From Archangium violaceum (lineage in GTDB: Bacteria; Myxococcota; Myxococcia; Myxococcales; Myxococcaceae): a stretch of 64,000 bases of DNA. A program made the translations under genes and the position numbers. The notes under the pieces were generated by a model. The model was given only the letters and a program-made list of their open reading frames with translations, had not been told where the DNA came from and ran no database searches. The DNA is taken from assembly GCF_016887565.1 (NCBI RefSeq), contig NZ_CP069396.1, forward strand, positions 9,530,001 to 9,594,000, in the 5' to 3' direction. Of the stretch, positions 25,911 through 34,670 are shown piece after piece. How positions within the stretch are numbered: the stretch's first letter is position 1; every line of letters begins with the position of its first letter.

Positions 25911-26483
25911 CTACGCCTCTCCGTAGGTCTCGATGAACTCGTCGATGACCTCGACGATGTGGGTGGAGAAGTCCCGGAAGCGCTCCGCATCCTCGCCGCC
26001 CAGGAGCTGGGGCAGCGCGAACGTCTCGTCGTGGTAGTAGGCCACCACGCCCAACTCCCCCTCCGGGCTCCGGTCGCGCGGATTGAAGCACCAGAAGTTC
26101 TCCACCGAGTCGGAGTCGATGCGCTGGAAGAACAGGGCCTCTTTGATGGCCTCCTCCACGTCGGGGTCATCTCCGTCCACCGCATCGGAAGACTCCGGCG
26201 CCGCCACATGCAGATAGTCCGGGCGCTCCATCCCGATGAGCTCCGCGCCGCCGTACATCACCGTGAAGGTGCCGTGGGTGCGGAGGAAGTGCACGTAGCT
26301 GGGCGGGAGCTTCAGCTTGTATTTCGCCTCCAGCTTCTGCACCTGCTCGGCGTCGAGGGGCGTCGAGAACTCCACCGACATGTCCTCCTTCTCGCTCGCG
26401 AATGCCTCGAGTCGCTTCACCGCCTCGGCCACCTCGCGCTCACCCAGCTTCCGCGGGCTCGCGCTCGACTTCGTCGACGACAT
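25911..26483 (-). CDS. SMI1/KNR4 (SUKH) domain protein
   Basis: A 190-residue cytoplasmic protein starting MSSTKSSASPRKL. The core matches the SMI1/KNR4 family: LEAKYKLKLPPSYVHFLRTH (E-x-x-Y-x-x-x-L-P-x-x-Y-x-x-F-L), GAELIGM, then acidic stretches, FWCFNPRD and GVVAYYHDETFALPQ. SUKH proteins are commonly immunity factors against contact-dependent or polymorphic toxins. No intact toxin gene is adjacent; a frameshifted fragment lies immediately downstream on the same strand. GAGG lies eight bases upstream of ATG at 26483, which decides the start. Confidence 0.85.
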   Translation of the reverse strand: MSSTKSSASPRKLGEREVAEAVKRLEAFASEKEDMSVEFSTPLDAEQVQKLEAKYKLKLPPSYVHFLRTHGTFTVMYGGAELIGMERPDYLHVAAPESSDAVDGDDPDVEEAIKEALFFQRIDSDSVENFWCFNPRDRSPEGELGVVAYYHDETFALPQLLGGEDAERFRDFSTHIVEVIDEFIETYGEA

Positions 26484-26600
26484 GCACACTCCCTCTGCAC
26501 CAGGGGGATACCTGGAGAAGCGCGGCACGTTAGCCCAGCGCGAGCACGGGCTCGCGAATTCTGTACACCGCGCACGGGTTCTCAACCCCAGGGGACGGAT

Positions 26601-26637
26601 ACCCTCACCCCCGTCCCCTCTCCCGGAGGGAGAGGGT
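26601..26637. repeat. REP-like palindromic repeat, copy 1
   Basis: ACCCTCACCCC precedes CCCTCTCCC (26616-26624), loop GGA, GGGAGAGGG (26628-26636). This 9-bp stem with a CCCTCACCCC flank is an intergenic repeat type seen in many high-GC proteobacteria. A GGT repeat follows. Two more copies lie at 30154-30238. Confidence 0.75.
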
Positions 26638-26654
26638 GGTGGTGGTGGTGGGAC

Positions 26655-27746
26655 TCAGCTCACGTAGGGGGGCCGGAGTGAAGGCAGCTCCGCCACCAAC
26701 GCCTCCCGCAGCTTGCGCTGCGCTACCTTGAGCTGTTCGAGGACGCGCTCGGCGTCCACCACCGTGCGCATGGCCAGGCCACACGCCGGTGTCAGCAATA
26801 CCTGCGAGCCCACCCGCGGGAACGAGTGTCCCGGCGGCAGCGCCGCCTTGAGCGACACCTCCACCGCGTCCACCAGTTCCCCCACCTGATACGTGGACGT
26901 CAGGTCCGTGGGGATGATGCCCAGGCTCAGCGTCGCCCCCGACTCCAGGAAGCGCGCGAACGCCACCGACTCCTCCAGCACCGCGTCCAGCGACAGCCGC
27001 ACGTCCAGCGACAGCACGTCCAGCCCCGCGTCCAGCAGGCTCGTCCAGTGGGTGTTGCCACAGCAATGCACGCCCACCAGCGCGCCCTCCCGCTGAAGGG
27101 CCACCACCAGCAGCCTCAGCTCCTGCATGGCCAGCAGGTGCCGCGGGTTGGCGCGCTCGAAGGCGTACAGGCCCGGCTCGTCCAGGAAGAAGAGGGGCGT
27201 CGTCCCCGCCCGGCGCAGCGCCTTCACCATCGCCAGCGAGCGCGCCAGCACCAGCCGGAAGATGGCCTCGTCCAGCCCTGGCACGTCCAGCGTGGCATGC
27301 CCCTCGCTCGTGCGCGCCACCGAGCGCACCGTGAAGGGCCCCGCCATCTGCGCCTTCGCGAAGGCCAGCTTCCGGTTCTCCACCTCCCAGAGGAACGGCC
27401 GCCACGCCCGGCAGCCCTCCAGCGAGGGCTCGAAGGCCTCCAACGCGCCCGAGGACAGCGCCGTCTCCAGCCGCGCCTCGAAGTCCGCGCGCCCCGCCGC
27501 CCAGGCTCCGAGGTCCACCGTGCACATGCCCTCGTCGTCCCACCGCAGGCCCGGCAGCCCCTCGAGCGCCTGCGGAATCATGAACTCCGAGGGCCGCCCC
27601 ACCGGCAGCTGGGGCAGGAAGGGAATGTCCAGCGCGAGCGCGGCCTGGAGGCCCAGCTCGAGCTGCGTGTGCGGAAGGCTCCCGATGCCCGTGGTGGCAC
27701 AGGTGGGCAGGAGCTGGATGGCCCGGCGGATGTTCGGCGCGCTCAT
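26655..27746 (-). CDS. MetE-like (UROD superfamily) methyltransferase domain protein
   Basis: A 363-residue TIM-barrel protein resembling only the C-terminal catalytic half of cobalamin-independent methionine synthase (COG0620). The N-terminus has ATTGIGSLPHTQ, the motif seen in the MetE C-domain. Zinc ligands can be placed at VGVHCCGNTHW (His and Cys) and LTPACGLAMRT (Cys, equivalent to N-P-D-C-G-L in MetE); FFLDEPGLYAF supplies the conserved D-E-P. It lacks the MetE N-terminal domain, so it may use a corrinoid protein or another methyl donor. It is the last gene of an operon with an alpha/beta hydrolase and a TIGR02265 protein. The start was set at MSAPNIRRAI. Confidence 0.8.
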   Translation of the reverse strand: MSAPNIRRAIQLLPTCATTGIGSLPHTQLELGLQAALALDIPFLPQLPVGRPSEFMIPQALEGLPGLRWDDEGMCTVDLGAWAAGRADFEARLETALSSGALEAFEPSLEGCRAWRPFLWEVENRKLAFAKAQMAGPFTVRSVARTSEGHATLDVPGLDEAIFRLVLARSLAMVKALRRAGTTPLFFLDEPGLYAFERANPRHLLAMQELRLLVVALQREGALVGVHCCGNTHWTSLLDAGLDVLSLDVRLSLDAVLEESVAFARFLESGATLSLGIIPTDLTSTYQVGELVDAVEVSLKAALPPGHSFPRVGSQVLLTPACGLAMRTVVDAERVLEQLKVAQRKLREALVAELPSLRPPYVS

Positions 27747-27760
27747 GCCACCAGTGTACT

Positions 27761-28678
27761 TCAGGAAGCGCGCGCCACCTTCGCTTCCGTCTCCAACGCG
27801 GCGCGTCCAGCACCGTCGAGCCACTTCTCCACGGTGGCGATGAATTCGTCCGGAATCTCCATCATCGGCGTGTGGCCGACGCCGGCGTACTCCACGTACG
27901 TCCAGTCCGGCCTCACCCGGGCCAGCTCGCGCGAGTTGGCCACCGGCACCAGCCGGTCCTCCGACCCCTGGACGAGCAGCGTGGGCACTCGAATCCCCCG
28001 CTCCATGGCGCGGAACGCCTTCTTGCGCAGCAGCAGGAACACCAGCGAGCGCGCCGCCTGCACGAAGGCCTCGTTGGCCCAGGGCATCCGCTCGTGCCGC
28101 TCGCGAGCCGCCTCCAGGTGCGCCCGCACCACCTCCGGCGGGAAGCGCTCCAGATCCCTACAGCACAGCTTGAGCATGCCCCGCGCCGTCCTCTCGGGTC
28201 CCAGGCGCTCCGCGCGACGCCTCACGAAGAACTCGCCCACGCCCGGAATCGCGTAGAGGGCGAACAGGGCGAACACCTCCCGCTCCATCCGGGTGTCCTC
28301 GGCGCTCGGCTGCGCGGGGTTCACCAACACCAGGCCGGACACCCGCTGGGGGTTGCGCGCCGTCTGCAGCACCGAGATGGCCCCGCCCATGGAGTTGCCC
28401 ATCAGGAGGACGGGCTCGGAGGGGGAGATCGCCTGGATGAAGCGATCCAGCAGCGCCTGGTTGGCGTGCACGCTCGCCGAGCGCCCATCGAGCGGCGTCA
28501 GGCCGAAGCCCGTCAGGTCCACCGCCACCACCCGCGCATGCCGGGCCAGCTTCTCCCCCACCATCATCCAGTTGTGGTGCGAGCCGCCCAGTCCGTGGAC
28601 GAGCACCATCGTCGGCCCGGAGCCGCCGTAGTCCATGTAGTGAACGGGTCCACCCAGGTCGAGCGTGCGAGAAATCAT
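27761..28678 (-). CDS. Alpha/beta-fold hydrolase
   Basis: A 305-residue cytoplasmic protein. MVLVHGLGGSHHNW carries the oxyanion-hole HG; the nucleophile elbow is LLMGNSMGGAIS (G-x-S-x-G); the acid is in VQGSEDRLVP and the base in GVGHTPMM. Overall it resembles the esterase / C-C hydrolase branch. Between strands 6 and 7 there is a helical cap with many Arg. It starts 13 bases after the TIGR02265 gene and stops 14 bases before the MetE-like start, which indicates one transcript. The substrate is not predictable. Confidence 0.87.
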   Translation of the reverse strand: MISRTLDLGGPVHYMDYGGSGPTMVLVHGLGGSHHNWMMVGEKLARHARVVAVDLTGFGLTPLDGRSASVHANQALLDRFIQAISPSEPVLLMGNSMGGAISVLQTARNPQRVSGLVLVNPAQPSAEDTRMEREVFALFALYAIPGVGEFFVRRRAERLGPERTARGMLKLCCRDLERFPPEVVRAHLEAARERHERMPWANEAFVQAARSLVFLLLRKKAFRAMERGIRVPTLLVQGSEDRLVPVANSRELARVRPDWTYVEYAGVGHTPMMEIPDEFIATVEKWLDGAGRAALETEAKVARAS

Positions 28679-28691
28679 GGCCCCTTCCCTA

Positions 28692-29234
28692 TCACCAGGT
28701 CACGTCGAGGTCGAAGTCCCGCGCGGCGCGCATCGACACCGTGACGGAGGGGACGATGCCCGTGCGGCGCAGGCCCGACTCGACGAGGCCCGCGAGGAGG
28801 TCCGGCTTGGCATCCGGATCGCTCCGGAAGCTGACGCGGTAGTGGTGCCAGCCGAGCTGCGTCACCGTCACGTCGTAGCGGAAGGTATCGAGCGCCACGA
28901 GGCTGGGAATGCGGGCGATGAGGCGCTCCGGGCCGAGCATCGGCAGGCCCATGTCCACCACCTTGCCCATCCAGGTCTTGAGGAAGCCCTCGCCCAGCTG
29001 GCGGCCCAGCTCGCGGTACGCGGACTCGCGGGACAGGCCGGGGTAGCAGTGGCGCCAGGCCACCTCGAGCGCCTCGTTCCAGACCTCGATGGGGTAGATG
29101 GCCCTGGTCTTGTTCACGTCGAAGCCACAGGCACGCAGCGCGTCCGCGAAGGACCCGCTCGCCTGGAGCGAGTGGATGAACAGGCCTTCGAAGAAACTGC
29201 CCTGTGTGACACGACCGGAAGGAGAGCCCTGCAT
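28692..29234 (-). CDS. TIGR02265 / DUF2378 family protein (myxobacteria-specific)
   Basis: A 180-residue protein with the pattern of the Myxococcales paralogous family TIGR02265: GSFFEGLFIHSL near the start, YPIEVWNEALEVAWRHCYPG and AYRELGRQLGEGFLKT in the middle, LGPERLIARIP, and a C-terminal alpha/beta part ending VSMRAARDFDLDV. These proteins are almost confined to myxobacteria and occur in many copies per genome; their function is unknown. It is first in a three-gene operon and divergent from the DUF1963 gene across only 48 bases. Confidence 0.83.
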   Translation of the reverse strand: MQGSPSGRVTQGSFFEGLFIHSLQASGSFADALRACGFDVNKTRAIYPIEVWNEALEVAWRHCYPGLSRESAYRELGRQLGEGFLKTWMGKVVDMGLPMLGPERLIARIPSLVALDTFRYDVTVTQLGWHHYRVSFRSDPDAKPDLLAGLVESGLRRTGIVPSVTVSMRAARDFDLDVTW

Positions 29235-29282
29235 GATGCGCGTGGGGACTGTACCGGAAGTCAGCTAGCGTCGCTCGCACGT

Positions 29283-30134
29283 ATGCTCGAGCTTCCCGCC
29301 CTACCGCCATCTCTCGAACGCTGGCGCGAGCGCATCGAATCCGCCGTCGCGCCCTGCGTCCTCTTCACCGCACGGGACATGGAAGATTCCGACGTTCCCG
29401 GATGCCGTTACGGAGGACACCCGCTCGTGCCCGAGGGCACCGAGTGGCCCCGCTCTCCCGGCGGCCCGCTGCACTTCGTGGGTCAGCTCGATTTCGCCGA
29501 GCTGGCCGCGTGCCACGGTGAGGCCCTGCCGGACCTGCCTCGTGATGGCGTGCTCGCCCTCTTCTACGACGTGCAGGAGCAGCGCTGGGGGTATGACCCG
29601 AAGGACAGCGCCTTCTGGAAGCTCGTCTGGACGCCGCGCAGTGAGGAGGCGGTACCGCTCGCGCCTCCGGCGGAGCTGGTGGACGCGGGCCTGGCCTTCG
29701 ACCTCCCCTTGAAGCTGACGCCCCGGCTCGGCATGACCCTGCCGGACCCGTGGGACCGCGGCGGGGGGATGATCGCGCAGGATTGGGGCGAGGCCGAGGC
29801 GGACGACTACGCGGTGCTGCGTGAGCGGCTCACGGGCGGCGAGCACACGCACCAGGTGGGCGGCCATCCCTGGTGGGTGCAGAACGACGCACGCCTGGAG
29901 GCGCAGCTCGTCTCGCATGGACAGTCTTGCGGCGACTCGCGCGGCTACGACTCGCCCCTGGCGCGCAAGCTGATGCCCGGTGCCTCCGAGTGGAACCTGC
30001 TGTGGCAGATCGGCTCGGACGACCAGACGGGCTTCTCGTGGGGCGACTACGGCAACCTGTATCTGCTCATCCGCGCTCGGGACCTGCGCGCCCGCCGTTT
30101 CGACAAGGTGTGGTTGGGTCTGCAGTGCAGATGA
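29283..30134 (+). CDS. DUF1963 (YwqG-like) protein
   Basis: A 283-residue cytoplasmic protein. SRYGGHPLVPEG-like sequence (CRYGGHPLVPEGTEWPRSP) followed by LHFVGQLDFAEL, VLALFYDVQEQRWGYD and, near the end, NLLWQIGSDDQTGFSWGDYG are the landmarks of the DUF1963/YwqG family. It is found in bacteria and eukaryotes without assigned activity and in some genomes accompanies toxin/immunity loci. The start ATG at 29283 is close to the divergent TIGR02265 start. Convergent metH lies 120 bases beyond, with a REP-like double hairpin between. Confidence 0.85.
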   Translation: MLELPALPPSLERWRERIESAVAPCVLFTARDMEDSDVPGCRYGGHPLVPEGTEWPRSPGGPLHFVGQLDFAELAACHGEALPDLPRDGVLALFYDVQEQRWGYDPKDSAFWKLVWTPRSEEAVPLAPPAELVDAGLAFDLPLKLTPRLGMTLPDPWDRGGGMIAQDWGEAEADDYAVLRERLTGGEHTHQVGGHPWWVQNDARLEAQLVSHGQSCGDSRGYDSPLARKLMPGASEWNLLWQIGSDDQTGFSWGDYGNLYLLIRARDLRARRFDKVWLGLQCR

Positions 30135-30153
30135 TGCTCGGGTTGCGCATGCT

Positions 30154-30238
30154 CCCTCTCCCCCTGGGAGAGGGCGGGGGGTGAGGGTAGACCCCGGGCG
30201 AAGACCCTCACCCTAGCCCTCTCCCAGAGGGAGAGGGG
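30154..30238. repeat. REP-like repeat, inverted pair
   Basis: Two copies of the CCCTCTCCC-loop-GGGAGAGGG hairpin (30154-30174 and 30217-30237) lie head-to-head with GTGAGGGT (30181-30188) and ACCCTCAC (30204-30211) facing across AGACCCCGGGCGAAG. The whole block can fold into one long cruciform. It sits between the convergent DUF1963 and metH stops and could end both transcripts. The same unit occurs at 26601. Confidence 0.85.
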
Positions 30239-30253
30239 ACATACACGGACCTG

Positions 30254-33200
30254 TCAGGTCACCGAGAAGTAGCTCGCCTGCGGGTGGTGGAAGACGAGCG
30301 CGGATACGCTGGCCTCCGGCTCCATCATGCACCCGTCCGTCAGCTGCACGCCGATCTCCTCCGGCCTCAGCGCCTGGAACAGCAGCGTCTGGTCCTCCAA
30401 CCTCGGGCACGCCGGGTAGCCGAACGAGTAGCGCTTGCCCTGGTACTCCGCCCGGAAGCGCTCCAGCATCGTCATGTCCGGCTTGTCCGGGAAGCCCCAC
30501 ATGCTGCGCAGTTGCGTGTGCAGCATCTCCGCGTACGCCTCGGCCGTCTCCAACGCGAGCGCCTGCACCGCGTGCATCTTCAGGAACTCGCCCTTCGCCT
30601 TGTACTCCTCACTCAGCTCGCGAATCCCCTGCCCCGCCGTCACCACGAACATGGCCAGGTTGTCCCGCGGCTCCCCGCCCTCCAGCGGCCTCACGAAGTC
30701 CGCCAGGCACAGCCCGCCCTGCTTCTCCTGCCGGGGGAACTCGAACACCACCCGCTGCTCACCCGTCTGCCCATCGAAGAGGGTGATGCGGTTGCCGTCG
30801 CTGGCCGCCTTGAAGAACTGGAACACCGCCTTGGCCTGCATCCGCCCGTCGCGCAGCGAGCCCTTGATCAGCTCCACCTGCTCCTTCAACGCGAGCGCCT
30901 TGCGGCCCTCCTCCGTCTTCGCCAGCTCCGCCTCGGCCGCCGTGCCCAGCGCGCGCGACGCCGTGCGCAGGCCCAGGTGCCGCCCGTACAGCATCACCGG
31001 GTTGATGAAGCGCCAGATGGTGTCCAGCGGCGTGTTCGTCAGCACGTGCCGCACGTAGTCCGGCGCCGGTGGCACCTGCTCCAGGATGGGGATCTCCGGG
31101 CTGCGCGCCGCGGACACCACGACGCTCGGCTTGGGCCGATCCTTGTCCTGCTGTGACAGCTTCGTCCGGCGCTCGGCCAGCTCGCCCTTCAGCTTCTCGT
31201 GCGCCGCCGGATCGACGATCTGCTTGGCCAGCTCCAGGCCGCTCATCGCGTCCTGCGCGTAGGCCACCGTGCCGCCCCCGTAGGCCGGCGCGATGTTCCG
31301 GTCCACGAAGTTGCGGCTCAGCGCGGCGCCGCCCACCAGGATCGGCACGTCCACGCCCTGGCGCTTCAGATCCTCCGCCGTGGCCACCATCTGGTGCGCG
31401 CTCTTCACCAGCAGGCCGCTCAGGCCCACGATGTCCGGGTTGTGCTCACGCACCGCCCTCACCAGCTGCTCGGGCGGCACCTTGATGCCCAGGTTCACCA
31501 CGTGGAAGCCGTTGTTGGCGAGGATGATCTCCACCAGGTTCTTCCCGATGTCGTGCACGTCTCCCTTCACCGTGGCGAGCACGATCTTCCCGCGCGAGGC
31601 CGCCTGGGCCTTGCTCATCCTCGGCTCCAGGTAGCTCACCGCCGCCTTCATCGCCTCGGCGCTCTGGAGCACCTCGGCCACGATGAGCTCGTTGGCACCG
31701 AAGAGCCGGCCCACCTCGTCCATGCCCTTCATCAGCGGGCCGTTGATGATCTCCAGCGGCGCGTACTTCTCCATCGCCAGGTCCAGGTCCGCGTGGAGGC
31801 CGTCGCGGCTGCCCTCGATGATGTAGCGCTGCAGCCGCTCCTCCAGCGGCAGCGTGCTCACGTCCGCCTTCTTCGGCTTGCGCTCGCGGAAGTGCGCGGC
31901 GAAGGGCGTCACCGGATCTCCTCCCCGGTTGTAGAGCAGGTCCTCGGACAGCTGGCGCTCCTCGGCGGGCAGCGACGGGTAGCGCTCCAGCTTCTCCGAG
32001 TTGACCAGCGCCATGTCCAGGCCCGCCTGGACGCAGTGGTAGAGGAACACCGAGTTGAGCACCTCGCGGCCCGCGGTGGGCAGGCCGAAGGACACGTTGG
32101 AGATGCCCAGCACCGTCTTGCACTGGGGGAAGCGCTGCTTGATGAGCCGCACGCCCTCGATGGTCTCCACCGCGCTGCCCGTGTACTGCACGTCACCCGA
32201 GGCGCACGGGAACACGAGCGGATCGAAATACAGGTCCTCCGCCTTCATCCCGTACTTGCGGGTGAGCAGCTCGAAGGAGCGCTCGGCCACCTCCAGCTTG
32301 CGCTGGCGCGTGACGGCCATTCCCTTCTCGTCGATGCAGCCCACCACCAGCGCCGCGCCGTACTGGCGCGCCAGCGGCACCACCTTCTCGAAGCGCTCCT
32401 CGCCGTCCTCCAGGTTCACCGAGTTGATGATGGCCTTGCCCTGCGAGTACGTGAGCGCCATCGCGATGACGCGCTCGTCCGTGGAGTCGATCATCAAGGG
32501 CACGCGCACCTTCTTGACGACCACCTCCAGGAACTGGCGCATGTCCTCGAGCTCGTCCCGGTCCGGGTTGGCCAGACACACGTCGATGACCTGCGCGCCG
32601 CGCTTCACCTGGGCGCGGGCGACCTCCGAGGCGTCCTCGAGCTGCCCCGCGACGATGAGCTCCTTGAACTTCTTGCTGCCGATGACGTTGGTGCGCTCGC
32701 CGACGATGACGGGACGCTCCTCGTCGCGCACCTCCAGGAAGTCCACGCCGGACAGGGTGGAGCGCGACGGCGGCACGTCGCGGCGCGGCACCAGGCCCTT
32801 CACCGCCTGGGCGATGGCGCTCACGTGGCCGGTGTGCGTGCCACAACAGCCACCCACCACGTTGAGCCAGCCCTGCTCACAGAAGCGGCGCAGCGAGCGC
32901 GCCAACATCTCCGGCGACTCCAGGTAGTGCCCGTTCTCGTCCGGCAGGCCCGCGTTGGGCACGCACGACACCGCGAAGGGGCTCATCGCCGCCAGCGAGC
33001 GGATGTGGTCCGTCATGAACTCGGGGCCCGTGGCGCAGTTGAGCCCCAGGTAGAGCAGCTCCACGTGCTCCAGCGACGCCGCCAGCGCCTCCACGGACTG
33101 GCCCGCCAGCATGGTGCCCATGGGCTCGATGGTGCCGGACACCGCCACCGGCAGCTTCCACCCCAGCTTGCGGAAGGCCCGCTCGCACCCGAGCAGCGCC

Positions 33201-33769
33201 GCCTTCACGTTGCGCGTGTCCTGGCACGTTTCGATCAGCAGGTAGTCCGAGCCGCCCAGCGCGAGCCCCTCCGCCTGCGCGGCGAAGTTGTCCACCAGCT
33301 CCTCGAAGGTGATGCCGCCCGTCACGCTGATGGCCTTGGTGGTGGGACCGATGGAGCCGGCCACCCAGCGCATCCGCCCGTCCTTCGCCTCGGCGGCCTC
33401 GGCGGCGTTGCGCGCCAGCTTCGACGAGGCGATGTTGATCTCCATCGCCTTGTGCGACAGGCCGAACTCGCCCAGCACCAGCGGCGTGCCGCCGAAGCTG
33501 TCCGTCTCCGTCACGTCCGCGCCCGCGGCGAAGTAGGCCGCGTGGATGCTCTCGATGATGTCCGGGCGCGTGAGCACGAGGTACTCGTTGCAGCCCTCGT
33601 ACTCGGGCCCGCCGAAGTCCGCGGCCTTGAGGTTCCTCGCCTGCAGCTGCGTGCCCATGGCGCCATCCAGCACCAGCACGCGCTCGCGCATGGCGGCACG
33701 CAGGGCCTCGACACGACGACCGTTCTCACCCGGGGGCGGAGGAAGAGGGGCGGGAAGATGGCTGCTCAT
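30254..33769 (-). CDS. metH: Cobalamin-dependent methionine synthase
   Basis: A 1171-residue, four-module protein of normal MetH length. The homocysteine-binding domain spans residues about 25-330, with zinc ligands C245, C308 and C309 in LNCATG and VVGGCCGT. The methyltetrahydrofolate-binding domain follows at about 350-620 (VGERTNVIGSKKF, IDSTDERV). The cobalamin domain has KGDVHDIGKN (D737, H739, G742) with His739 as lower cobalt ligand. The C-terminal reactivation domain ends with RFRAEYQGKRYSFGYPACPR. It makes methionine from homocysteine. The start overlaps the stop of an ArsR-methyltransferase gene (ATGA), so synthesis is coupled to that regulator. A Pro-rich N-terminal tail (residues 5-15) is unusual. 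Confidence 0.97.
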   Translation of the reverse strand: MSSHLPAPLPPPPGENGRRVEALRAAMRERVLVLDGAMGTQLQARNLKAADFGGPEYEGCNEYLVLTRPDIIESIHAAYFAAGADVTETDSFGGTPLVLGEFGLSHKAMEINIASSKLARNAAEAAEAKDGRMRWVAGSIGPTTKAISVTGGITFEELVDNFAAQAEGLALGGSDYLLIETCQDTRNVKAALLGCERAFRKLGWKLPVAVSGTIEPMGTMLAGQSVEALAASLEHVELLYLGLNCATGPEFMTDHIRSLAAMSPFAVSCVPNAGLPDENGHYLESPEMLARSLRRFCEQGWLNVVGGCCGTHTGHVSAIAQAVKGLVPRRDVPPSRSTLSGVDFLEVRDEERPVIVGERTNVIGSKKFKELIVAGQLEDASEVARAQVKRGAQVIDVCLANPDRDELEDMRQFLEVVVKKVRVPLMIDSTDERVIAMALTYSQGKAIINSVNLEDGEERFEKVVPLARQYGAALVVGCIDEKGMAVTRQRKLEVAERSFELLTRKYGMKAEDLYFDPLVFPCASGDVQYTGSAVETIEGVRLIKQRFPQCKTVLGISNVSFGLPTAGREVLNSVFLYHCVQAGLDMALVNSEKLERYPSLPAEERQLSEDLLYNRGGDPVTPFAAHFRERKPKKADVSTLPLEERLQRYIIEGSRDGLHADLDLAMEKYAPLEIINGPLMKGMDEVGRLFGANELIVAEVLQSAEAMKAAVSYLEPRMSKAQAASRGKIVLATVKGDVHDIGKNLVEIILANNGFHVVNLGIKVPPEQLVRAVREHNPDIVGLSGLLVKSAHQMVATAEDLKRQGVDVPILVGGAALSRNFVDRNIAPAYGGGTVAYAQDAMSGLELAKQIVDPAAHEKLKGELAERRTKLSQQDKDRPKPSVVVSAARSPEIPILEQVPPAPDYVRHVLTNTPLDTIWRFINPVMLYGRHLGLRTASRALGTAAEAELAKTEEGRKALALKEQVELIKGSLRDGRMQAKAVFQFFKAASDGNRITLFDGQTGEQRVVFEFPRQEKQGGLCLADFVRPLEGGEPRDNLAMFVVTAGQGIRELSEEYKAKGEFLKMHAVQALALETAEAYAEMLHTQLRSMWGFPDKPDMTMLERFRAEYQGKRYSFGYPACPRLEDQTLLFQALRPEEIGVQLTDGCMMEPEASVSALVFHHPQASYFSVT

Positions 33770-34662
33770 CGCTGTTTGACTCCGGTGAGGAGAAAGACGC
33801 GGAAGGGGTTCGCCCCCTCGCGTGCATGCGTTTCGCGCGTGAGGACGTCGAAGCCCACCTCGCGCAGTGAAGTCTCGAGCGTCTCCGGCGCGAAGCCGAG
33901 GTGCCGGTGGCCCAACCGCTCCAACACCCAGCGCTCGTCGTGGGGCATCAGCTCCAACACCACCAGCTTGCCCCCGGGCTTGAGGATGCGGGAGGCCTCG
34001 GCCAGCACCGCCGGTGGGGACTCCACGTGGTGGAGACTCTGGGAGATGACGACCAGGTCGCGCTCGCCCGCCGGCAGGGACAGCCGCCCCAGGTCCTCGC
34101 GCAGGAAGGTGATGTTGGAGAGGCCCTCGCGGGAGGCGCGCTCGCGGGCCTGCGTCAGCGCCGCCTCGTTCTGGTCGATGGCCCACACGCGCGAGGCCCA
34201 CCGCGCCATGGACACCGAGAGCAGGCCCGTGCCGCACCCGAAGTCCGCCACGTCCAGCGCCGGCAGCAGCGAGGCCAGGGCCCCGGCCCAGAGGAACCAG
34301 GACTGTCCCGGCTCCAGCAGCCGCTCGTTGAGCGCCTGCCGGTCCGCGCGCATCCGCAGCAGGTCCTCGAGTCGCGCCAGGTCGCCCTCCTCGTCCTCCG
34401 CCTCGCGGGCCAGGCGGATGAGCGGCCAGCGCGCGTCCACCGGCCCCAGCGCCAGCGAGTAGTAGGTGAAGCCGGCCTGCCGCTCCTCGCGGATGAGCCC
34501 CAGTCCCTTCAGCTTGCCCAGGTGGTGCGACACCGAGGACTGCGCCACCCCCACCAGGGACACCAGCTCCGACACGTTCAGCGGCGCCCGCGCCACCAGG
34601 CGCAGGATTCGCAGACGCGTCGGGTCCCCCAGGGCCCGAAAGGATTGGGACAGCTCCTCCAT
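33766..34662 (-). CDS. ArsR-family regulator fused to SAM-dependent methyltransferase domain (SahR-like)
   Basis: A 298-residue two-domain protein. Residues 1-90 are an ArsR winged helix (FRALGDPTRLRILRLV; VAQSSVSHHLGKLKGLGLI). Residues about 135-250 are a class I methyltransferase fold with VADFGCGTGLLSVS and SQSLHHVESP. This architecture matches SahR, known in Proteobacteria to control methionine-cycle genes in response to S-adenosylhomocysteine; the methyltransferase fold then acts as the ligand sensor. Its overlap with metH (ATGA) strongly supports that role. ATG at 34662 was chosen because a longer open frame would read through an AT-rich palindromic region. Confidence 0.85.
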   Translation of the reverse strand: MEELSQSFRALGDPTRLRILRLVARAPLNVSELVSLVGVAQSSVSHHLGKLKGLGLIREERQAGFTYYSLALGPVDARWPLIRLAREAEDEEGDLARLEDLLRMRADRQALNERLLEPGQSWFLWAGALASLLPALDVADFGCGTGLLSVSMARWASRVWAIDQNEAALTQARERASREGLSNITFLREDLGRLSLPAGERDLVVISQSLHHVESPPAVLAEASRILKPGGKLVVLELMPHDERWVLERLGHRHLGFAPETLETSLREVGFDVLTRETHAREGANPFRVFLLTGVKQR

Positions 34663-34670
34663 ATCGGTGA

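Noticed and set aside
31199-34462. 1087-codon open frame on the plus strand opposite metH
   Set aside because: Shadow of metH and the ArsR gene; composition is unnatural and no motif is visible, while metH has all catalytic motifs on the minus strand.
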